NCBI GenBank assembly: GCA_946531435.1
Contig: CAMNAO010000008.1
Location: 1-45,914, forward strand
DNA: 45,914 nt
Direction of reading: 5' to 3'
Origin: an uncultured Clostridia bacterium
Lineage (GTDB): Bacteria > Bacillota > Clostridia > Oscillospirales > Oscillospiraceae
Below the pieces are notes generated by a model, which did no database searches, had not been told where the DNA came from, and saw only the letters and a list, made by a program, of their open reading frames with translations. The position numbers were made by a program, and so were the translations under genes. This document shows, one piece after another, positions 6,845 through 15,612 of the stretch (positions are counted from its first letter, which is position 1; the number at the start of each line of letters is the position of its first letter).

Positions 6845-7717
6845 ATGGAATATCCCATTTACCCCATCGGCCCCGGTCTCTGGGAGATCAATGAATTCGA
6901 CGGCGCCTCCATCTTCCTTGTCCAGGGAAGGGAGCGGGCCCTTCTCATCGATACCGGCATCGGCATCGGGGATCTGCGAGCCTTTGCGGAAGAGCGGATC
7001 ACAACGCCCTATGAGGTCTTCCTCACCCACAACCACCGGGACCACGTGGGCGGCGCGCCTCTCTTTGACCGGGTATGGATGAGCAGGGAGGATCAGGCCA
7101 TCGGCCCCATGCTGAGGCCCCGCACCTCCATGGAAAGCCGTCTGCAGTTCGCCCGGAACACCCGGAAAACCCATCCGGACCGGAACTATCCCTGGACCGA
7201 GGCGGATCTTCCCCTTTTCCGGCCCGAGGATGAGCCGGAAATGCTGACCCTTCGGGACGGCCAGGTCTTCGACCTGGGCGGGCGAAAGCTGACCGCCCAT
7301 CTGGTCCCCGGCCACTCCGTGGGCTCCATGGTCCTCATTGATGACCTTACCCATACCCTCTTCGCGGGGGACGCCGTAAACTGCAACATCGGCATGGGCA
7401 TCGCTCCCGCCGGCGGCATCGAACCTGTGGTCACGGTCCGGGAGGGGCTGGAGGCCCTGCGGCGCCTGGGAAAGATGGACTTTGACCACAGTCGGATCTT
7501 CAACGGCCACTCCGACTACCGCCCCGCGGGACAGCCCCTGGAGCCCTGGGTCTTTCCCGAGGCCATTGCCGCCCTGGAGGATGTGATGGGAGGCGCCGTG
7601 ACGGAGACTGTCATGAGTCCCACCCTTCACACCGACATTGACGTGTATCTCCGGGGCGGGATCCGCATCCGCTTCAACAGAAATAACCTGGGCCTCAAGG
7701 AAGGAGGAGATACGTAA
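6845..7717 (+). CDS. MBL-fold metallo-hydrolase (lactonase-like)
   Basis: A 290-residue cytoplasmic metallo-beta-lactamase-fold hydrolase. The di-metal signature is complete: THNHRDHVGG (HxHxDH) near residue 70, then VPGHSVGSM with the third His, FAGDAVNC with the bridging Asp, and FNGHSDY with the last His. Members of this broad family cleave lactones, thioesters and other acyl bonds; the substrate cannot be read from sequence. The ATG at 6845 follows GGGAGGAAGG. An upstream ATG at 6812 lacks such a site. It is the first gene after the palindromic promoter, and its stop overlaps the gntR start (TAATG). Related MBL genes head the operon at 9537. Confidence 0.86.
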   Translation: MEYPIYPIGPGLWEINEFDGASIFLVQGRERALLIDTGIGIGDLRAFAEERITTPYEVFLTHNHRDHVGGAPLFDRVWMSREDQAIGPMLRPRTSMESRLQFARNTRKTHPDRNYPWTEADLPLFRPEDEPEMLTLRDGQVFDLGGRKLTAHLVPGHSVGSMVLIDDLTHTLFAGDAVNCNIGMGIAPAGGIEPVVTVREGLEALRRLGKMDFDHSRIFNGHSDYRPAGQPLEPWVFPEAIAALEDVMGGAVTETVMSPTLHTDIDVYLRGGIRIRFNRNNLGLKEGGDT

Positions 7718-8490
7718 TGCTTCAGGACAAGAAAATAGACAAATCCGTACCCATCCCCCTGTATTTTCAGTTAAAACAGCTGCTGGTCGCCGAGATCGAA
7801 AACGGGACCTATCCCCCGGAGAGCCTCATCCCCACAGAAAACGAGCTCTGCGAAATGTTCGACATCAGCCGCACCACCGTCCGCCAGGCCATTTTGGAGC
7901 TGGTGCAGGAGGGGCGCTTTTACCGGGTCAAGGGCAAGGGCACCTTCGTTTCCCCGCCCAAGGTTCGGCAGAGCCTGATGCAGCGCTACCGCAGCTTAAA
8001 CGACGAGATCCGCGAGCAGGGCGGCTCCCCCAGCATTCAGGTGCTGGCCCTGGAGGTGGTGGACATGCCCCAGAAGCTGGCTGCCCTGCGGGGCGAGGAG
8101 GGGCAGGGAAAGAAGGCCGTGTTTTTGAGCCGCACCCACTACTCCGACGGGCGGCCCTTCGTCCACACCGAAACCTACCTGCCCTATGAGGACTACGCCT
8201 TCATCTTAGACCACGATTTCACCCGGGAGCGGCTCTATTCCGTCCTGGCCATCTACCCCCAGCGGCGGGTGGAGCGTCTTACCCGGGAGATCGAGGCGGT
8301 GGCTGCCTCCCCGGCGGATCAGAAGTTCCTGGGGGTGGAGCGGGGCGCCCCTGTCCACTCTTTCAAAAACATCTCCTACAATCCGGCGGGAGAGGTCATC
8401 GAAATGAGCTTCGCCCGCTACCGCGGAGATTGCAGCGTCTTCCAGGTGGACATGATGCTGACCGAAGAATACGCTCCTCGTGACGCCTGA
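7717..8490 (+). CDS. GntR-family (HutC/UTRA) transcriptional regulator
   Basis: A 257-residue regulator. The winged helix-turn-helix spans about residues 10-77 (IPTENELCEMFDISRTTVR and the wing KGKGTFV). A UTRA ligand domain fills residues 95-245. This class usually represses catabolic genes and releases DNA on binding a pathway metabolite. It is translationally coupled to the MBL hydrolase and is the only transcription factor in the whole hydrolase region. It is therefore the likely regulator of both the 6845 unit and the operon at 9537. The last codons and the TGA lie inside a family C repeat (from 8474), so the natural C-terminus may have been altered by that insertion. Confidence 0.9.
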   Translation: MLQDKKIDKSVPIPLYFQLKQLLVAEIENGTYPPESLIPTENELCEMFDISRTTVRQAILELVQEGRFYRVKGKGTFVSPPKVRQSLMQRYRSLNDEIREQGGSPSIQVLALEVVDMPQKLAALRGEEGQGKKAVFLSRTHYSDGRPFVHTETYLPYEDYAFILDHDFTRERLYSVLAIYPQRRVERLTREIEAVAASPADQKFLGVERGAPVHSFKNISYNPAGEVIEMSFARYRGDCSVFQVDMMLTEEYAPRDA

Positions 8491-8590
8491 TCGTTCGCAG
8501 GGCTGCCCGCAGCCCTGCTCACCCCACGGCGTCCTCGTCGCTTTCAAAACGCGACCCACTTCGTTGGGCTCGCGTTTTGTGGGGACGGGG
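8474..8590. repeat. Family C palindromic repeat, copy 1, at the 3' end of the gntR gene
   Basis: It starts with CTCCTCGTGACGCCT, shared with the copy at 20776, and contains two strong hairpins: CAGGGCTGC/GCAGCCCTG (8498-8517) and AAAACGCGA/TCGCGTTTT (8546-8578). The second ends in TTTT and could act as the terminator of the MBL-gntR unit. The gntR stop codon lies inside the repeat. Confidence 0.7.
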
Positions 8591-8605
8591 GGGTACGGTA
8601 TTTCT

Positions 8606-8890
8606 CGTGACGCCTGATCGTTCGAGGCGGCGCTAATGCACCGCCTCTCAGCACAAGGCACCTAGCGACGGCAGCGAAATCAAAGATTTCGGCCGTCACT
8701 GGACCCTCACGGCCCAAGGGGTCCCCACAAAACCGTTGGTTTTGTGGGGAGACGACGAGCAGCGGAGTGAATGAGCTCTCACGGAACGTGGGAGCGAACG
8801 ATACGAAGCTTGTGAGGAGGACGTCGCTTTCAAAACGCGACCCACTTCGTTGGGCTCGCGTTTTGTGGGGACGGTGGGAGTCGAGGACAA
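8606..8890. repeat. Family C repeat, copy 2, enlarged by inserted hairpins
   Basis: It begins CTCGTGACGCCTGATCGTTCG as copy 1 does and ends with the same AAAACGCGA/TCGCGTTTT hairpin (8832-8864). About 200 nt of other palindromes lie between, including a perfect 12-bp stem at 8723-8749 (CCCCACAAAACC/GGTTTTGTGGGG) and GAGGCGG/CCGCCTC. The frames here have no family resemblance and are taken as noncoding. Confidence 0.6.
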
Positions 8891-8928
8891 TTGACAATGG
8901 ACAATTGGGACGGGGAAACGAAAGGGAA

Positions 8929-9053
8929 CGGATTGCCACGTCACCAGTGTGCGCACTGGTTCCTCGCAATGACATGCAGGTACGATAGCCGCAGCGGCTG
9001 ACGATTCTCCTCTGTCATTGCGAGGAGGAGCGTAGCGACGACGCGGCAATCCG
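8929..9053. repeat. Family A MITE-like repeat, copy 1
   Basis: A 125-bp unit whose ends are inverted repeats: it opens CGGATTGCC and closes GGCAATCCG. Each half contains the motif CGCAATGACA or its complement TGTCATTGCG. The left half has its own hairpin (CCAGTGTGCGCACTGG). The centre reads GATAGCCGCAGCGGCTGACG. The same layout recurs at 9196, 21038, 25452 and 33611, with left halves at 39101 and 39489. It is noncoding and looks like a non-autonomous mobile palindrome. Confidence 0.75.
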
Positions 9054-9107
9054 CATCCCTCCTGTACAAATCCCCTGACGAAATACAGAGTTTTAATCGT
9101 TGCGGCG

Positions 9108-9180
9108 CGTAGGGGCGATCTGTGATCGCCCGCTTCTGAGAGGTCACCGGCCAACGGGCGAACACAGTTCGCCCCTACAA
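9108..9180. repeat. Family B repeat pair
   Basis: GTAGGGGCGATC...GATCGCCCG (from 9108) faces CGGGCGAAC...GTTCGCCCCTAC (to 9177), forming an overall inverted repeat that itself holds smaller hairpins. The stretch before it (9053-9107) resembles 25580-25632, so families A and B seem to travel as one compound unit. Confidence 0.65.
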
Positions 9181-9195
9181 GGAGGACGGGGGATG

Positions 9196-9316
9196 CGGAT
9201 TGCCACAGCCAGTGTGCGCACTGGCTTCGCAATGACAGAGGAAGAACGATAGCCGCAGCAGCCATCCCACTCGCATGTCATTGCGAGGAGGAGCGAAGCG
9301 ACGACGTGGCAATCCG
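9196..9316. repeat. Family A MITE-like repeat, copy 2
   Basis: It has the same ends and core as copy 1 (CGGATTGCC ... GGCAATCCG) with small substitutions in the hairpin loops. It lies in the gene-free stretch 8491-9536, which holds repeats and, near its end, the start region of the next operon. Confidence 0.75.
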
Positions 9317-9536
9317 TACTCCCGTCCCTACCGGGGAGGAGCCCAATGAAATGGGTCCTACCCGGAAAGCGACGAGGCGGGGTGTGGGTGAAGAGAGGGA
9401 TCCCTCCCTCTCTGAACGGTACGCCCCGCACGAGGAGCAGGGAGACGCGGTCACTTTTTTCGGCCTCTTACATCGTTATGTCGTATCATTGTATCATATC
9501 CGCAGGAGCCTCTCCCGCGGTCAAAGGAGGTTTTTC

Positions 9537-10463
9537 ATGCACTGGTATCAGAACATGCCCCCCATCGACTTCTCAACAAAGCACGAGGTGGTGATCGAGG
9601 ACTACGACGGCACCCTCAGGAGAATGGACGAACCCTACTTCAAGGCCACGCCTCTGGCGGAAAAAACCTGGCAGATCCTGTCGGACGGCGATTTCTCCTA
9701 CCTCCTGGCCGGCACGGAGAGGGCCCTGCTCATCGACGGCGGCTACGGCTGCGGCAGCATCCGCGCCTTTGCGGAGGAGCTCTGCGGCATGCCGGTGCCC
9801 GAGATCGCCAACACCCATGCCCACTTTGACCACACCGCCTCGAACTACCTGTTTGACAAAGCCTATATGTCCAAGGAGGCCTACCCCGCCCGCTGCCGCC
9901 CCAACAGGAGCTTTGAGGGCCTGGACTTTCCCTCCGACTACCCCGTGGAGATCATCGACGAGGGCTACGTCTTCCACCTGGGGGACAGGGACGTGGAGGT
10001 CTTCAAATTCTCCGACCACTCCCCCGGATCCCTGGCCTTTCTGGACAAAAAAACCCGGCTTTTCTTTTCCGGTGACGAAATGGTGGCGGAAAACTACCGC
10101 TGCCGCAGCTCTCTGGAGCACTCCATTGCCATGGTGAAGAAGTTCAAGGCCCTGCAGCCCTGGTATGACACCCTCTGCACTGGGCCGGGGATTTTCCCCG
10201 CCGGGCTGGTGGACGAATACCTGGAGGCCTTTGAATATCTATATCACCATGAGGACGCCGGGGAACCCATGCTGCCCGCCTTCCCCGCCAGCCCCCTGCC
10301 CGACGGACAGCACAGGGTGACCTTCATCCGCCGTCTGGCGCGTCCCTGCGACCTGGGCAGCCGCCCGGATCCGGACTTTGACAAGAAGCGGGAATTCCGT
10401 TATAAGGGCCGGGTCATTGAATACTGGATGAACAAACTGCATGAAGGAGGAACCAACGGATGA
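9537..10463 (+). CDS. MBL-fold hydrolase with an atypical last metal site
   Basis: A 308-residue cytoplasmic MBL-fold protein. The first motif is intact (THAHFDHTAS, HxHxDH, about residue 94), as are FSDHSPGSL and FSGDEM. Where the family has a final Gly-His, this protein reads CTGPGIFP, so the last metal-binding His appears to be missing. That could change the metal load or the reaction. The start at 9537 has a perfect site (AAAGGAGG, 6 nt upstream); the in-frame extension to 9306 runs through repeat DNA. It is the first gene of the eight-gene operon. No convincing promoter consensus was found just upstream; a weak one could lie around 9467-9497. Its 3' end overlaps the next gene (ATGA). Confidence 0.84.
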   Translation: MHWYQNMPPIDFSTKHEVVIEDYDGTLRRMDEPYFKATPLAEKTWQILSDGDFSYLLAGTERALLIDGGYGCGSIRAFAEELCGMPVPEIANTHAHFDHTASNYLFDKAYMSKEAYPARCRPNRSFEGLDFPSDYPVEIIDEGYVFHLGDRDVEVFKFSDHSPGSLAFLDKKTRLFFSGDEMVAENYRCRSSLEHSIAMVKKFKALQPWYDTLCTGPGIFPAGLVDEYLEAFEYLYHHEDAGEPMLPAFPASPLPDGQHRVTFIRRLARPCDLGSRPDPDFDKKREFRYKGRVIEYWMNKLHEGGTNG

Positions 10464-12199
10464 ACTATATGAACTTTTTCAGCCATGAGCAATTCTCCCC
10501 CCGGCTCATCATCTTTACCGAGGGCTATTCCATGGTGCACCGCTTTACCATCGGCTGCATCATCGGGGATGAGAAGATCATGATCATCGACGCCGGCCTC
10601 GGCATGACCGACAACTTCCGCAGCTATATCGAGAGCGTGGTGGGCAACGAAAAGCCTTTCATCCTGGCCTGTACCCACCTGCACCCCGACCACGCGGGCA
10701 GCGCCATTCAGTTTGAGGACCGCTACGTCAGCCACCTGGATCAGAACGACCCCCGGCTTCCCAACTTCGCCTTCAACGATGAGCAGCGCATGAGCGATCT
10801 GGAGGACTTCGCCCTGGAGAGCAAGCTCGTCATCGAATACTGCAAAAAGCACGGCCTCAGAAATAACCGCTGCGAATTCAAGGACATCAGGGATGGGGAC
10901 ATCTTCGACCTCGGCGGCGTGAAGATCGAGGCCATCGGGGTCCCCGGCCACTCCCCCGGCTCCATGGCCTTTTTGAACCGGGAGGAGAAGTATTGCTTTA
11001 CCGGCGATGCCATCAACACCGACACCCATCTCAAGAAGCTGGATCGGGAGGGCTTCCGCCGCTACAAGAAGACCATGGAGAACTTCATCGAGAGAGTTGG
11101 CGACGATGAGGTCACCATCTACCCCGCCCACCTGCCCCTGCCCATGACCATGGAGGTCCCGAAAAATCTGGTAAGGATCTGCCAGGAGCTTATCGACGAC
11201 AAGGTGGACCGGGATCCCCCGGGGGAGACCATCTTCCGCCCCCGCCGCCAGAACCGGGCCATCCGGATGCATTTTTACAACAACACCTGTATCGTCTATA
11301 ACCGGGACCTTCTGCGAGGCCATCCCACCCAGCTCAGCCCGGAGCTGGATTTCTACAGCCACGAGAAGTGGAGCGACCGGATCTATACCGTCACGGTAAA
11401 CCCCTCCATGGTCAACCGCATCACCTTCATGGTGATTGTGGGCGACGAGAAAATCCTCTGCATCGACTCCGGCCACGGGGTGGACCACAAGCTCCCCGAC
11501 TGCATCCGCTGCATGACCGGGATTTACGACCGGCCGATCCTGCTGGCCTGCACCCATGTGGGCATCGACCACGCCGGCGGCGCCATCCAGTTTGACGAGT
11601 GGTACGTCCACCCCGCCGACTGGCCCTCCATCGACCGCAGTCTCCCCTTCGATAAGCGGCTGGAGGACGTGCAGCCCTTCGCCATCTACAACGAGGAGTT
11701 CTACGAGTACACCAAAGAGAACCTCTGCGAGATGCCCCCGAAAGAGACCCTGCGGGAGATGCCCGACGGCACGGTCTTCGACCTCGGCGGCATTGAGGTC
11801 ATCGCCATGCACACCCCCGGCCACACGCCGGGCCACACCGCCTTCTACATCCCCAGCGCCAAAATCGCCTTCACCGGGGACGCCATGAATGTGGACACCC
11901 ATCTGAAAGGTCTGAACCGTCAGGGGATGTGGGACTACGCCGACATGCTGGAGGCCTTTATGAAGAAGATCCCGGAGGACACGGTGCTCTTCTCCTCCCA
12001 CTTGAACCGGCCCAACAAAATGCGGGTGCCCCGGAACATTGCCGCCGCCTGCCGGGAGATCGCCGCGGGCCAGACCTGGGGGGATCCCCCCGGGGAGGCC
12101 ATTCAGAAGCACATCTCCGCCTTCAATAATCCCGATATCAAGATGCACTATCACGGCAACTGCTGCGTGGTCTACAACTCCGCGCTGCTGGATAAGTAA
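10460..12199 (+). CDS. Tandem MBL-MBL fusion hydrolase
   Basis: A 579-residue protein made of two similar MBL-fold halves, joined near residue 290. Half 1 has THLHPDHAGS (HxHxDH), GVPGHSPGSM, FTGDAINTD and YPAHL, a full set of metal ligands. Half 2 has THVGIDHAGG, where the second His of HxHxDH is Gly, while HTPGHTPGH, FTGDAMNVD and SSHLNRPN are kept. The shared phrases show internal duplication: MVxRxTxxxIxGDEKIxxID, FDLGG, FTGDAxNxDTHLK, and a tail of the form MHxxxNxCxVYN. Half 2 may be a weaker or single-metal site, or a structural or substrate-recognition copy. It overlaps the previous gene by ATGA and sits 10 nt before the carboxylesterase. Confidence 0.86.
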   Translation: MNYMNFFSHEQFSPRLIIFTEGYSMVHRFTIGCIIGDEKIMIIDAGLGMTDNFRSYIESVVGNEKPFILACTHLHPDHAGSAIQFEDRYVSHLDQNDPRLPNFAFNDEQRMSDLEDFALESKLVIEYCKKHGLRNNRCEFKDIRDGDIFDLGGVKIEAIGVPGHSPGSMAFLNREEKYCFTGDAINTDTHLKKLDREGFRRYKKTMENFIERVGDDEVTIYPAHLPLPMTMEVPKNLVRICQELIDDKVDRDPPGETIFRPRRQNRAIRMHFYNNTCIVYNRDLLRGHPTQLSPELDFYSHEKWSDRIYTVTVNPSMVNRITFMVIVGDEKILCIDSGHGVDHKLPDCIRCMTGIYDRPILLACTHVGIDHAGGAIQFDEWYVHPADWPSIDRSLPFDKRLEDVQPFAIYNEEFYEYTKENLCEMPPKETLREMPDGTVFDLGGIEVIAMHTPGHTPGHTAFYIPSAKIAFTGDAMNVDTHLKGLNRQGMWDYADMLEAFMKKIPEDTVLFSSHLNRPNKMRVPRNIAAACREIAAGQTWGDPPGEAIQKHISAFNNPDIKMHYHGNCCVVYNSALLDK

Positions 12200-12209
12200 G
12201 GAGGAAACC

Positions 12210-13835
12210 ATGGCCATTGGAACGGTAAAAACGAAGTACGGCCTTATTTCCGGGGAGGAGTACACCGGCCAGTACAAGGGCATCACCGTCTTTCGGGGCG
12301 TGCCCTACGCCAAGCCCCCGTTGGGGGCGCTGCGCTGGGCGCCGCCGGAGGAGCCGGAGCCCTGGGAGGGCGTGAAGGTCTGCGATACCTTCCCCGACGC
12401 CGCGGTTCAGGATTTTCTGGCGGACCGGCACCGGGACGAGTATTATGTAAATGGAACCCCCTCCATGAGCGAGGACTGTCTCTATCTCAACATCTGCACC
12501 CCGGCGGGTGCGCCGGGAGAGAAGCATCCCGTTTTCCTGTGGTTCCACGGGGGCGGGCTCACCAACTGCTTTGCCTTTGAGCCCCAGTTCGATCCCCGGG
12601 AGCTGGCGAAGAAGGGCATCCTGGTGGTCACCGTGGGGCAGCGGCTCAGCCTCTTCGGCTATCTCTCCCTGCCCCAGCTCTCCAGGGAGCAGGGCGGGAA
12701 GAGCGGCAACTACGGCCTTATGGACCAGTTCCGTGCCCTGGACTTCGTCTATGAGAACATCGAGGCCTTCGGCGGTGATCCCGAGAGGATCACTGTGGGC
12801 GGCCAGTCCGGCGGCTCCTCCAAGTGCTGCGTCATGGCGGCCTCCCCCGCCTCCCGGGGCCGGGTGAAGGGCGTCATCAATCAGTCCGGCCTCAAATGGC
12901 ACACCCGCTTTCCCACCATGGCGGAGGCGGAGGAGGCCGGCCGGGAGTACCTGCAATACGCGGGGCTGGACCCGGACATGAGCCTCGAGGAACTGAGATC
13001 CCTGGATACCTTTGAGGTCTTCATGAGAAATGCCCCCCGGGCCATCATGCCGGGCAGCATGGTCTGTGACGGGGATCTCATCCCCTATCCCACCCTCTGG
13101 GAAATGTTCGACCACGGTCTTAAGGACGTGAACTTTATAAACGGCTGTAACCTGGGAGAGGCGGAGGTCTTCGCCGCCTCCAAGGCGAAGCTGGGCAAGT
13201 ACCCCGTGAATAACTACGTGAAGGCCATCCGCAGCGCCCGGGACTTCTACGCCCACTACCGGAACCTGCTGGGCCCCCTCTATGACGCATATGGCTTTGA
13301 AAAGCTTGTCAAGGTCACGGATGAAAACGCGGCCCTCACCGCCCGCAGGCTGGCAAATCTGGGCCTCGCCGGGGACGAGGGCATGAACTTCAGCCGCAAT
13401 GTGATGCTGAACCGTCTCTTCGCCCAAAATTACAAAAAGCGCAGCCCAAAAAGCCGCGCCTACACCTACCTCTGGACCCACCTGCTGCCCACCGATGAGC
13501 GCAGCCGGGGGACCCAGCGGGACGCCGCCATTGCCCTGGCCTGGCACTCCACGGAGATGTGGTTCACCTTCGCCTCCATGAAAACCGTGGGCCCCGTCAC
13601 CCGCAACTGGCGGGAGGTGGATTACCATGTGGCGGACTATATGAGCGCCTACTGGGCGAATTTCATCAAAACCGGCGATCCCAACGGAGAGGGGCTGCCC
13701 GACTGGCCCAGCTCCACAGAAGAGCTGGGCTGGCAGGAGCTGGGGGACGAGCCCATCCCCCACCGGGGAGAGGACGCCCTGGATCGGCTCATTGCCGCCT
13801 TTGTGCGAAAAGAGTATCCGGAGCTGGACATCTGA
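12210..13835 (+). CDS. Type-B carboxylesterase
   Basis: A 541-residue alpha/beta hydrolase of the carboxylesterase/cholinesterase family, which hydrolyses carboxylic esters. The oxyanion-hole loop is HGGG (113-116). The family signature EDCLYLNI lies at 89-96, GNYGLMDQ at about 167, and the nucleophile elbow is GQSGG with Ser200. No signal peptide is present, unlike many secreted relatives, so it should act on internalised esters. The start at 12210 follows TAAGGAGGAAACC; a longer in-frame extension only overlaps the MBL fusion gene. Its neighbours are MBL hydrolases upstream and alpha/beta hydrolases downstream, all in one transcription unit. Confidence 0.92.
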   Translation: MAIGTVKTKYGLISGEEYTGQYKGITVFRGVPYAKPPLGALRWAPPEEPEPWEGVKVCDTFPDAAVQDFLADRHRDEYYVNGTPSMSEDCLYLNICTPAGAPGEKHPVFLWFHGGGLTNCFAFEPQFDPRELAKKGILVVTVGQRLSLFGYLSLPQLSREQGGKSGNYGLMDQFRALDFVYENIEAFGGDPERITVGGQSGGSSKCCVMAASPASRGRVKGVINQSGLKWHTRFPTMAEAEEAGREYLQYAGLDPDMSLEELRSLDTFEVFMRNAPRAIMPGSMVCDGDLIPYPTLWEMFDHGLKDVNFINGCNLGEAEVFAASKAKLGKYPVNNYVKAIRSARDFYAHYRNLLGPLYDAYGFEKLVKVTDENAALTARRLANLGLAGDEGMNFSRNVMLNRLFAQNYKKRSPKSRAYTYLWTHLLPTDERSRGTQRDAAIALAWHSTEMWFTFASMKTVGPVTRNWREVDYHVADYMSAYWANFIKTGDPNGEGLPDWPSSTEELGWQELGDEPIPHRGEDALDRLIAAFVRKEYPELDI

Positions 13836-13853
13836 AGGAAAGGAGGATGCACC

Positions 13854-15599
13854 GTGAATCCCTATTACAGCTATCCCGGCATAGAGCTGTGGCAGACGGA
13901 GAAGTGGGCGGACAGGAAGGCCCCCCTGCACAAGCTCATTGAGTACATCATGGAGCACGACACCATTGAAGAGAGCGACTATGTCCCCTCCTACCCCTAC
14001 AGGGAGGGGGAGATGAATCCCCTCTTCCGCGCCAAGACCCACGGCATTGACGACCCCAAGGCGGTGGAGGAGCTGAAGGAAGCAGGCCTTCACTACCTCT
14101 GCACAGGCCAGGGCGGCGGCGCCGGCGGCACCAAGGAGCGCTGCTGGATCTGCCTCTGCCCCCAGAAGAACATTGACGAGTGGCGGCGGCTGCCGGTACT
14201 GATGGTCTTTGACCGGGAGGATGAGAGCACCCCACTCTGGACCATGCGTGCCCTGAAGCGCTATGAGAAGTATGTGGAGATGCTGAAGGCCTCCATGGAT
14301 TTCATGCTGGTGATCTTCGTGAACGAGGTCCCGGACTACGCCGGGATCTACTTCGGCATCATGCAGGAGTTCTCCGTGCTCTTTCCCTCGGACACCGACC
14401 GCTTTTATCTGGATGTGGGCAAAGCCCTGGAGAAAACCGCACTTCGGGATATTCCCGGATTCCGCATGAGGGACCCGGGCGGGAACGAGCAGGACCCCGA
14501 CGGACTGGTGGAATCCTTCGGTTCCCTCAGGGTCCCGGTCCTCAACCTCAAGGGCAACTGGGGCAACGGCGACAGCCTGGAACGGGGCCTGGTCATGACC
14601 TTCATCATGAACGAAGGCCGTTTCGACCGGGAATGGCTCATCCACAGTGAGCTGGGCAGGCGCATGGTGGAGGACATGGGCTACGAATACCGTTATGACA
14701 CCGTGGAGGACCCCCGTTTTTTGCAGGAGATGGAGGAAAAGGGCATCCGCTATCATATCCGGTACAACGCCCTGGGCGAGCGTTACCTGGTGGCGGTTCC
14801 CAAATCCGCCCTGGAGAGCGAAGAAAAGCTGCCTGTGGTCCTCATTTTCCAGGAGGTCTACGGCGGCAATGAGCATCTGGCCGTATCAGCCCAGAGCTAC
14901 CTCGCGGAGTGGATCGACATCGCCGCCCAGGGGGAGTGCATCCTGGTCTACTTCGTATTGGAGGACATCGTCTCCAACGACCGGGCGGTGGACGTGGTGA
15001 AGGCCGCAGCCAGGGAATTCCCCATGGACTTGAACCGTCTCTATGTGACAGGGCACAGCCACGACGGCTACTTCACCTATGCCTTTGCCAACCGGAACCC
15101 GGAGTTCGTCACCGCCATGGCCACCATGGGCATGGGCCTCTGCCCCGTGGGGATGAACGATCTGCCGGATTACAGCACCACCGATCCCATTGCGAAGTAC
15201 GACATTCCCACCATCTCTCTCACCGGTCTCTGCGAGTCAAGCTTCCCTGTGGACGAAGAGGATAAGAGGGGGCGGTGGCTCCCCATGCTGAAGCAGATCT
15301 TCCGCAACTACCGCATCCCCATGCGCAGTGATGAGGAGATCCTGGGCGCCTTTGAGAGCAGAAACGCCGCGGAAAGGATCACCGCCCTGCCGGGCGATCA
15401 TTTTGAGACCCTGTGGCTTGCGGGCTTTGAGAACTACATCGTGGACTTTACCAACGTGGACGGAAAGAACCACCTGCGGGTAGTGCGGGGCCAGAACATG
15501 CCCCACACCGTGACCCCCACCATGTGCACCCTGGCCTGGTCCTTCCTGCGGCGCTTCGCCAAAGACCCGGAGACCGGGAAGCTCTATGAACGATATTGA
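13854..15599 (+). CDS. Alpha/beta hydrolase, depolymerase/feruloyl-esterase-like, with a GHSHD elbow
   Basis: A 581-residue protein. The C-terminal third resembles the polyhydroxybutyrate-depolymerase/feruloyl-esterase group of alpha/beta hydrolases: a strand LPVVLIFQEV, then RLYVTGHSHDGYFTYAFANRNPEF, with the presumed nucleophile Ser402. The elbow is G-H-S-H-D, so the last Gly of GxSxG is replaced by Asp and shifted by one. A late NMPHTVTP (His551) is the likely catalytic His. The N-terminal 300 residues match no domain I recognise but are shared with the next gene. The start is GTG at 13854 behind AAAGGAGGATG. It has no signal peptide. Function beyond ester hydrolysis is not known. Confidence 0.75.
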   Translation: MNPYYSYPGIELWQTEKWADRKAPLHKLIEYIMEHDTIEESDYVPSYPYREGEMNPLFRAKTHGIDDPKAVEELKEAGLHYLCTGQGGGAGGTKERCWICLCPQKNIDEWRRLPVLMVFDREDESTPLWTMRALKRYEKYVEMLKASMDFMLVIFVNEVPDYAGIYFGIMQEFSVLFPSDTDRFYLDVGKALEKTALRDIPGFRMRDPGGNEQDPDGLVESFGSLRVPVLNLKGNWGNGDSLERGLVMTFIMNEGRFDREWLIHSELGRRMVEDMGYEYRYDTVEDPRFLQEMEEKGIRYHIRYNALGERYLVAVPKSALESEEKLPVVLIFQEVYGGNEHLAVSAQSYLAEWIDIAAQGECILVYFVLEDIVSNDRAVDVVKAAAREFPMDLNRLYVTGHSHDGYFTYAFANRNPEFVTAMATMGMGLCPVGMNDLPDYSTTDPIAKYDIPTISLTGLCESSFPVDEEDKRGRWLPMLKQIFRNYRIPMRSDEEILGAFESRNAAERITALPGDHFETLWLAGFENYIVDFTNVDGKNHLRVVRGQNMPHTVTPTMCTLAWSFLRRFAKDPETGKLYERY

Positions 15600-15612
15600 A
15601 AGAGGTAGAAAC

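Noticed and set aside
8929..9316. Regularly spaced palindromic repeats that could suggest a CRISPR array
   Set aside because: The units are about 120 bp, imperfect and with inverted halves, without constant short direct repeats and unique spacers; no cas gene is in the window.
8544..9431. Several overlapping frames of 70-190 codons on both strands
   Set aside because: They are translations of repeat families A, B and C; similar peptides recur at 39003-39656 from other copies, and no ribosome sites are present.
10400..12286. A 628-codon minus-strand frame over the MBL fusion gene
   Set aside because: Same shadow pattern; its internal repetition mirrors the two MBL halves on the other strand.
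12138..14876. A 912-codon open frame on the minus strand across the carboxylesterase and first large hydrolase
   Set aside because: It is antisense to two well-supported genes, rich in Gly, His, Val and Pro as GC-driven shadows are, and has no ribosome site or family motif.
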